A program made the translations under genes and the position numbers. A model generated the notes under the pieces. That model was not told the origin of the DNA. It did not search any database and saw only the letters and a program-made list of their open reading frames with translations. This document shows positions 57,767-64,000 of a stretch of 64,000 bases of DNA, piece after piece (position 1 is the stretch's first letter; each line of letters opens with the position of its first letter). Origin of the DNA: Xylaria sp. FL1777 (Eukaryota > Ascomycota > Sordariomycetes > Xylariales > Xylariaceae); NCBI GenBank assembly GCA_022578965.1, contig MU400557.1, positions 124,001 to 188,000 of the forward strand. Reading direction: 5' to 3'.

Positions 57767-58777
57767 GTTGCTAACAAAACTCTCACACGGAAGACAACAG
57801 TCCTTCATCCTGGCTGGGCGAACTATATCCAGTAGCATCCATGGTCAGGATGTCTGAGTAGTATCCCACTTGTGGTCGAAATTTCACCCCCTTCGACATC
57901 GAATAATTCAACAGCTGCTAAGGTTTTCAGGAGACCAGGCACTGTGATGAGCACACCGGCACATGGAGCTGCCATATCTTTTATCTCTTCAATGATACCC
58001 CATCTCATCCTTCTGGATGGATATTAAACTTGAAATTTGTCGGTGTCTACAAAATGCAAAGGCGCCCTGACGATAAGCGAAAATTCTACTATAACTAGTC
58101 CGACGCTACTGATGACGAATGCACGTTACACATAAGCGATGTCGCGGAATGGGATGCCATAGATGATGCATTATATGGATCTAAAAATTCGCTCTTACTC
58201 TTTTACCACTGTTGATCGTGTTGTTAGCTGCAGATTTTGAGGCAACAGGCTTGTTTAGTCTCACGTTATTGTCTTAGAGACGGATGTGTATACATCATCA
58301 AGAGAGAGACGACCAAAGACGCAGATAGAGTCAGAAACAACAGAGCACAGAGAGTGGGATATCCAGACTGATCTCAGGATTCGAGAGAATAGACCATCTA
58401 CCTGATCATTCACTTCTGTGCCTTTCAGACTAATGTGACGGGGAAAACGCTAATTGATGCTCAAGTAATTGTGCTTCCTGATGAGGAGGCTACTAAAGGT
58501 ATGTATGTACCTACGCTATGTTTGTCCCTCTATGTAGGGGCCTGGATTATAGGGTAGCTTTCGCTAACATGCAGGACCCGAAACAACCGGCCGGCTCCCC
58601 CTCAACTGGATAAAAAACTACAGCGGTAGTGAAACTTTTCTCTGGCTAGCGAGTCCTTGTCATGATTATTAATGCTCTAGAAATTCATGTCTTTCGTATA
58701 ACGATATGGCCTTCCCATTTTTCTTTTTTCCAAACCTTTCAGTGCCACGCCCGTCATGAACACAAACAACAAAAATC
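57767..58777. other. Convergent region before the BAR-SH3 gene
   Basis: 1.0 kb between two stop codons; it should contain both 3' UTRs. One 61-codon ORF (57823-58008, minus) is not family-like. Confidence 0.5.
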
Positions 58778-60481
58778 TCATCCCGCCTTACAATAATTCG
58801 CGGGAAAGCTCCCCTCAACGCCTCCCAGCTCTCCTACCCACCAGTCGTCGAGCCTATCCGTCTTCTTGACAATCTTGATCCTGTCGCCTTCACGAAATGA
58901 GAGATCGCCGGCCCCCTGCCCGTTAAAGGCATACTGGGCGATTACAAACTCTTCAAGCTGCTTTGTTACAGTCCGTTTTGGCGGCGGTGGAGGGGGCTTC
59001 TTCTTCGTGGTGACGAAAGAGGTCCCGCTGCTGGTCGGTGTTCTAATTGGTGGTGTGGAAGTTGCTGTAGATATTGTCGATGGAGGACGCTTGTCGAAGT
59101 AGTCGGACCGTGGCCGCATAGAATTAGGTGACACGGCTGGCGTGAACTGCTGACCCAGTCTAGACGCTGTTGTAAAGTCGGTAGGGGCTAGGTTGTTTGA
59201 AATAACGTAGTTGTTCCCCATAGAAGGCTTTGGTGTTAGGACGGGGCTCGGATGTGATGATAATGAAGTCGTCGATGGAATGCGACTCGGCCGCGGCGGT
59301 CCAATGCTCTCATTGGTCAATGTGAGCCCGGAGGATGATCGTCGAGGACCGTTTAGCATGAGAGGGTCTTTAGAACCGGCGTCATCAGGAAGCTTCATGG
59401 ATTGGCGTACTGCTTTGCCAGTGGCTATGCAGGTGATAGACTCGAACTCCCTTCTGACAGGTTCGTATCCAGCTGACCATACGGCTATCACTTCGTCCAT
59501 TGGCGGTGGCGGAGAAGGAAACCCATTTTGTTCACAGTAAGTGTGTAGGGTTGTGTAGTATAAGCCGAGGAAACGGTTCTGAAGTTCTACGACTGAGTCG
59601 ATGAGTAGTGGTATGATGCTGAAGGCCGCCGTCACAAGAGGAGGAAGAGTCTCCCTTAAATGTGCGTCGGCGGCGTGGAAGTCCTCAGATACCCGAGCCA
59701 ATTCAGCCTCTAGTTTGGCAAGCGATGCGTCCTCTTTCGATGTTTTACCGGACTTTCTTTGAAGCTTGGTGGTTTTATCTTGAATCTTCTCGAAATCTAA
59801 CCTCTTGTTCTCTCTCTTTTTGATGGTTTTCCGCATCGGGTCAATATATTCGCGGGCAGAGCTAGCGGGTTTCACGACCCTCGTCTCTATGAGCACCAAT
59901 TCCTCCATAAGGTCGGCCTTGAGTTCGGTATATACCTCCTTTAGACGCAAAGCTTGCTCTAGTTGGAGCTCTGGCGTTGGAGCGGCTGGTCTACCCAATC
60001 CCTTAGATGCACCGACGATGGGGTCCCATAGGCCATCATATTCAGTAGCGACGCCCAATTGCGTCAAGGAAACGTTAATCCACGAGTCACGCCATGATTT
60101 TGCCGCGTCGATGATCTATGTAGCCGGCCGGACCTGTTAGTCGCACCAAGACAGGTACACTATAATAGCGGGACGATGTCTACGATGTATTTGGCGGAGT
60201 TGGGAAACATACCTTAGCAAGGACTCTGTCGACATCTTCATACTAGAACATTCATCCATAGTTAGTAATAGTAATCGTACACGAGGCTGTTAGGTGGCTT
60301 AGAAACATGCGCAGCTGCCCCGAATAAATCATAACTTCTGGCTTAGACCGGAGTCTCTCACTCTCTTCGCAATGACTCAAAGTAGACTGTAACTTACGTC
60401 GCTGAGTAGCACTGCCACCTTTGCATTGTCGCCCGGGCTCTTACGGAGCATGCGCCCGAATTGCCTCTGCATTGACTGCAT
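58778..60481 (-). CDS. BAR and SH3 domain adaptor protein
   Basis: Three exons, 60481-60398, 60242-60213 and 60115-58778, give 483 aa. Residues about 1-250 form a BAR-type coiled-coil region (KPASSAREYIDPMRKTIKKR, ENKRLDFEKIQDKTTKL, PLLIDSVVELQNRFLGLYYT). A Ser/Pro/Thr-rich linker contains a polyproline run (KKKPPPPPPKR). The SH3 domain ends the protein (ALYDY-like AQYAFNGQGAGDLSFREGDR, WWVGEL, GSFPANYC). Known role of the type: membrane curvature and endocytic or actin adaptor work. Exon 2 is only 30 nt (YEDVDRVLAK), cleanly in frame. The N-terminus (MQSMQRQFGRMLRKSPGDNA) differs from canonical Rvs167, so I give no symbol. Confidence 0.9.
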
Positions 60482-61399
60482 CTTTGACAATGTGATTTAT
60501 CTTCCGCCTTTTCTCTCTCTGTGGCTTGCTGAGGTAACGGGTCGCGGTGTGGGGAATTATGTGCAGACGGACAGACAGATAAACGAGTGGGTGGAATGGC
60601 TGCAGTGAGCTGCGGTCAGGTAGGTGGTAGGTTAGTAGCACGGCCGAAAACAATTACAGAATGAGGGGAGAAAATCGATAGCGATTTGTTTGCAAGAATG
60701 ACCATCAGCATTGATCACCATGCTCGGTCACCAAAGGTTGGGAGGATTCTCCGCGCAATCGCTTATGTACAGAAAAGCAGAAAAACTAAGGACTGCCGAC
60801 TTATCTAGTCTAGACTAGATAGGTGCAGAGATGGGCAATTGGTGGAAGGGAAGACAGAGGAAAAGAGGGTGTCAGATGTGTCAGATAAGATCAACCACTG
60901 GAGCAGGATCAGGATCAGAGGGGAATCACTGTATACTTCGTCTGGGATGAGGCAGGCTTGCTGTTCCACGGCCTATATTTATTTCGCTCCAGAGGGGGGA
61001 CATGACATGGCTCCTGCGGCGTAGAGATGCGGCGCAAGAGCTACCGGAACTATTCACGGTAGGGACAACACGCAGTATACATTAAGTGTATAGAGCTTCT
61101 TAGCAGGTAGGTATGTATCTTGCCATATACCCAGGTACACAGTCAAGCAATGCAGCGTGATGGAGGTGATGTAGATGTAGGGAGGTACCCGAGGTACATC
61201 GTGGCATGGGGTAGCGCGAGCTTAAGCTTGGGGGCTACATATGTCGGTAAGCTTCCTCTCGTTTAATTGCCCTAGTCTAGGCAGCACCCGGTAGTCTACA
61301 CGGGCAGTCTTGCATTGTAACCAATACAGTTTGGTTTGGAGGAGCGCTGAGGCGAAAATCTTGCTGTGACCGATGCACGACCGGATATAGAGAAGATGC

Positions 61400-61550
61400 G
61401 GGGAGGGGTACCCTACCTACAATAGGTAGCTCATAGTTATAAAAATACCTACTACCTGGGTAGGTATCTACCTGGGTATCTACCCGGCGTATGGGACACT
61501 GCTACAATTGTATCAATTATACCTATCAATTATCAATACCTGGGTACTTA
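61400..61550. repeat. TACCTACC/GGTAGGTA low-complexity tract
   Basis: Overlapping copies such as CCTACCTACAATAGGTAG and CCTGGGTAGGTATCTACC, with strong self-complementarity and no fixed period. Confidence 0.75.
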
Positions 61551-62149
61551 ACTTGGAAGTATATAGCACAGGTACACATATGCAGCACATACATACATCA
61601 TTAGGGCCATACATAAATACGTGGTGGGTACACACATACATGCATATGAGTACCTAGGTAGTGTAGGTCATGTTCATAGATCCGGTTATTTGTGTCCAAG
61701 CAGTACAGTAGGAACATCGGTCTTTTAACAGTACCTAGTAAGTAAGTATTTTTAACAACGATGTAGCAAAGTTGTTGTTGGTATACCGGTAGATCAGTTT
61801 TCATTTTGGTCCCGATGGCTATTAAAAGCAGTGGGGACAAAACACTTATATAGTATAGTGAGTACGTAAGGCAGCCACACTGTTTCAGTGTAAAACCATG
61901 CTAGAAGGTTTATAGTATTAGGAGAAACGAACTCGAGCGTCATGTCACCGTAAGGGGTTCTTCAACATACACTGTCCATCGTATGTTACTTCGTTCGCCA
62001 TTAAAACATTTACATTTATCTGCATAGATCTAGTACTGATGTAGTGTGGGCAAAGTGTGTAGGCAGGTTAGGTAGTACTGTCGATATCTAAGTAGAGGAT
62101 TGCCGAATTCGGTAGGAATTCCCACAAACTTGAGGTATCTAACTGGGCA

Positions 62150-62265
62150 CCTACGCATGGACTGCCTGCATATACGCAGTATAAGTAGGTAGGTAGTACC
62201 TACCTATAAGTGCACTAGTAAAGCTCTAAGTCCACCTAGTACCTAGTAGGTAGGTAGGGCTAAAG
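62150..62265. repeat. TAGGTAGGTAGTACCTACC low-complexity tract
   Basis: Copies of TAGGTAGG and its complement alternate within about 110 bases, directly upstream of the DUF2439 gene region. Confidence 0.75.
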
Positions 62266-62720
62266 CCTAACAGCATGTCTGCAGCATACCTCTTGGTGAA
62301 TAATACCTTTTTGGCCCCCATCGGGGTACCTTATCGTATTGTGTACCGTATTCGGCACAACACTATAACCACTTCAGATATTACCTTCAATGTTGGCAAC
62401 ACTGTCATTTGAGAAGTGTTACATTACAATAATGGGTGTCTCATGATTAGGACGTACTTAAAATTCCATTGAAATACACATATTTGCGCAATTTCCAGGT
62501 ATGGTGCTCCTTGAGCGTGTGACTTGTTCCCATTGATAAAGAAAGCACGTGACGACGCGTGGTGGGGGCATAGGTAATTCGCGGGTCAAAGTGGGACAGC
62601 CTGAATCTATACTTACATCCGACGCGTCGATTTTTATCGGCTGCATCGGGTTGAAATATATCAAATGTCGCATCTCGGCTCCTATGAAGCCTTTAGAAAC
62701 ATACACCTGGCTGGGGCACC

Positions 62721-64000
62721 ATGGCCACAGCCACTCAGATCATGCAAATCTCTACGCTGGCAACCCATACCCAGTCTTCAGTCACCACCGCCCCTGTTCG
62801 CGAACACGCCTGCCTATTCACCCATGATCTTCGCAGGAAGCAGAAGCGTTGGCAAGATGGGCGCCTCAAGTATCACACCTTCAACCGACGTGTTATGGTC
62901 TATGATGAGCGGGGCAACTTCGTAGGCGATACACACTGGCGCGAAGATGACGACCTCGCTGATGGTGACGACCTCGAACTCGAGAGAGGTGGTGTTATCA
63001 TCCAGGTCGGTGAGTGCGTCGGAAGTCGTGACCAGGATCTGTCCGACCTTATAGACAAGAGGGCTCAAGAAAGGGCTCAACGCCAGGCGGCTGCAGCAGC
63101 GCGACGACCGCCCGTCACCACTGTCGCTACACTACATGCCGTCAAGCCGCAGTCTCTACCGCAGAAACATCTTCACGACATCATTGGGACACCATCTGGC
63201 CACCATGGCCGCGCAGTGCTCCCCAAAGAGTCGCCTTACGAAGAGCGCCGACAAAGGCAGCCACCGCCGCAGAGTGACGACAGCCGCCCGGCCAAAAGAC
63301 AGAGAAGAGACATTTCTCCTCCGAGCAAGAGCGGGTATGCTCAGAATCTCTTTGGTGCAACTTTGACACTGTCAGGACGGCTATCGAGTCAAGTTCCGGC
63401 GCATAACCGCTCACAGCGGATATCTCTTCCAGCCAATGACGCACAACTATCTACGAAAACCCTTGCTGGGCTTCACAGTTCGATAAGACCAGAGCCCACT
63501 GTGTGCGCCAACCGGGATATGTTAAACGAGCCAGGCACATCTCCAACTCGTAAGCAGCGGCCAAAATTGATGCTCAACCGAGAGGAAGAAATAAGAAGTG
63601 GACGAAGTTCCGTTCTTTATTCCCAATCTGCAAATCAGAATTCGCGCAAACATAGAGAAATGAATAAAGCTCCTGAGCAAGCAGACCTAAGAGTTGGCCG
63701 ATCCCGCGAACCCCCGCCATTAGGAGGCCCCCAAAACATCCATAACAAGAATCGACTAGGCGCTGGTAATGACTGTACTCAAGCTCGTAAACCTCAAGAC
63801 CTAGATATAATCGACCTCACCGAGGATCTAGCCGGCACGTCCAAACGGCCTGTTCATCGCGAACCCAGAACAGAGTTAAGGATAAAACCTAGGAAGAAAC
63901 GAGGTCTATTAATGATCTCTGAGCGAGATACCATAAGCGGCTCATCGCTGGAGCATGAGCTAGCCAACACAGGCTCCGACGGTCATGAGCGTTCCTTATC
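62721..64000 (+). CDS. DUF2439 (ZGRF1/Mte1/Dbl2-type) protein, 3' part cut by the window
   Basis: An open frame of 426 codons runs from the ATG at 62721 (ACCATGG context) off the window end without a stop. Residues about 25-105 form the DUF2439 domain: REHACLFTHDLRRKQKRWQD, LKYHTFNRRVMVYDERGNFV, GDTHWRE, LERGGVIIQVGECVG. The rest is disordered and basic, with a possible SUMO-interacting-like acidic patch (DLDIIDLTEDL). Known relatives: yeast Mte1 and S. pombe Dbl2, which bind recombination D-loops with Mph1/FANCM helicases, and animal ZGRF1, where the domain precedes a helicase. Whether a helicase follows here lies outside the window. No intron is needed in the visible part. Confidence 0.88.
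   Translation, partial: MATATQIMQISTLATHTQSSVTTAPVREHACLFTHDLRRKQKRWQDGRLKYHTFNRRVMVYDERGNFVGDTHWREDDDLADGDDLELERGGVIIQVGECVGSRDQDLSDLIDKRAQERAQRQAAAAARRPPVTTVATLHAVKPQSLPQKHLHDIIGTPSGHHGRAVLPKESPYEERRQRQPPPQSDDSRPAKRQRRDISPPSKSGYAQNLFGATLTLSGRLSSQVPAHNRSQRISLPANDAQLSTKTLAGLHSSIRPEPTVCANRDMLNEPGTSPTRKQRPKLMLNREEEIRSGRSSVLYSQSANQNSRKHREMNKAPEQADLRVGRSREPPPLGGPQNIHNKNRLGAGNDCTQARKPQDLDIIDLTEDLAGTSKRPVHREPRTELRIKPRKKRGLLMISERDTISGSSLEHELANTGSDGHERSL

Larger units (their letters stand above)
60482..62720. other. Divergent region between the BAR-SH3 and DUF2439 genes
   Basis: 2.2 kb. The zones 61100-61560, 61630-61750 and 62150-62260 are dense in TAGGTA/TACCTA palindromic repeats. No supported gene; promoters for both flanking genes must lie here. 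Confidence 0.55.

Overview
This window reads as nuclear DNA of a filamentous ascomycete (Pezizomycotina, probably a Sordariomycete). The support is: spliced genes with short GT-AG introns (mostly 50-260 bp), pyrimidine-rich leaders, a HET-domain gene, an Ssk1-type response regulator, a fungal mitoribosomal protein, and ascomycete-specific families. It is gene-sparse for a fungus: I can support 18 protein genes in 64 kb, two of them cut by the window ends. Gaps between genes reach 3-4 kb and are rich in palindromic TAGGTACCTA-type low-complexity sequence and microsatellites. I found no tRNA, rRNA, CRISPR array or intact transposon. Exon coordinates were worked out by hand from splice motifs, reading frame and family alignment from memory; no search was run.

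Layout. 1-8.8 kb: 5' part of a FAF2/Ucp10-like UBX-family gene (-), then PAN3 (+) with an exceptional 2.19-kb intron carrying a decayed repetitive ORF, then LSM7 (-) tail to tail with PAN3. 8.8-13.1 kb: gene-poor leader region. 13.1-17.7 kb: three + strand genes: a Zn2Cys6-like regulator with a GC-AG intron, a VOC/glyoxalase-fold protein, and a RIM2-type pyrimidine nucleotide carrier. 19.6-25.4 kb: SNX3/Grd19 and a 978-aa RRM protein, both (-). 25.4-29.1 kb: empty. 29.1-35.1 kb: a HET protein (+) facing Ssk1 (-). 37.0-41.2 kb: mitoribosomal mS45 (+) facing a tyrosine phosphatase (-) whose 759-bp intron holds a cryptic exon. 45.0-51.6 kb: a small Cys-rich protein (-), an F-box protein (-), and a MARVEL-like four-helix membrane protein (+). 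56.0-60.5 kb: an uncharacterised 414-aa protein (+) facing a BAR-SH3 adaptor (-) with a 30-nt micro-exon. 62.7 kb to the end: 5' part of a DUF2439 (ZGRF1/Mte1/Dbl2-type) protein (+).

The genes are mainly housekeeping and do not form a cluster. Two functional links stand out. PAN3 (deadenylation) and LSM7 (decapping activation) act in the same mRNA decay route and are convergent neighbours. Ssk1 (osmotic/oxidative stress relay) lies next to a HET gene. The least explained structures are the nested ORF inside PAN3, the tandem duplication inside the HET gene, the cryptic exon in the phosphatase, and the nested stem-loop near 42.2 kb.
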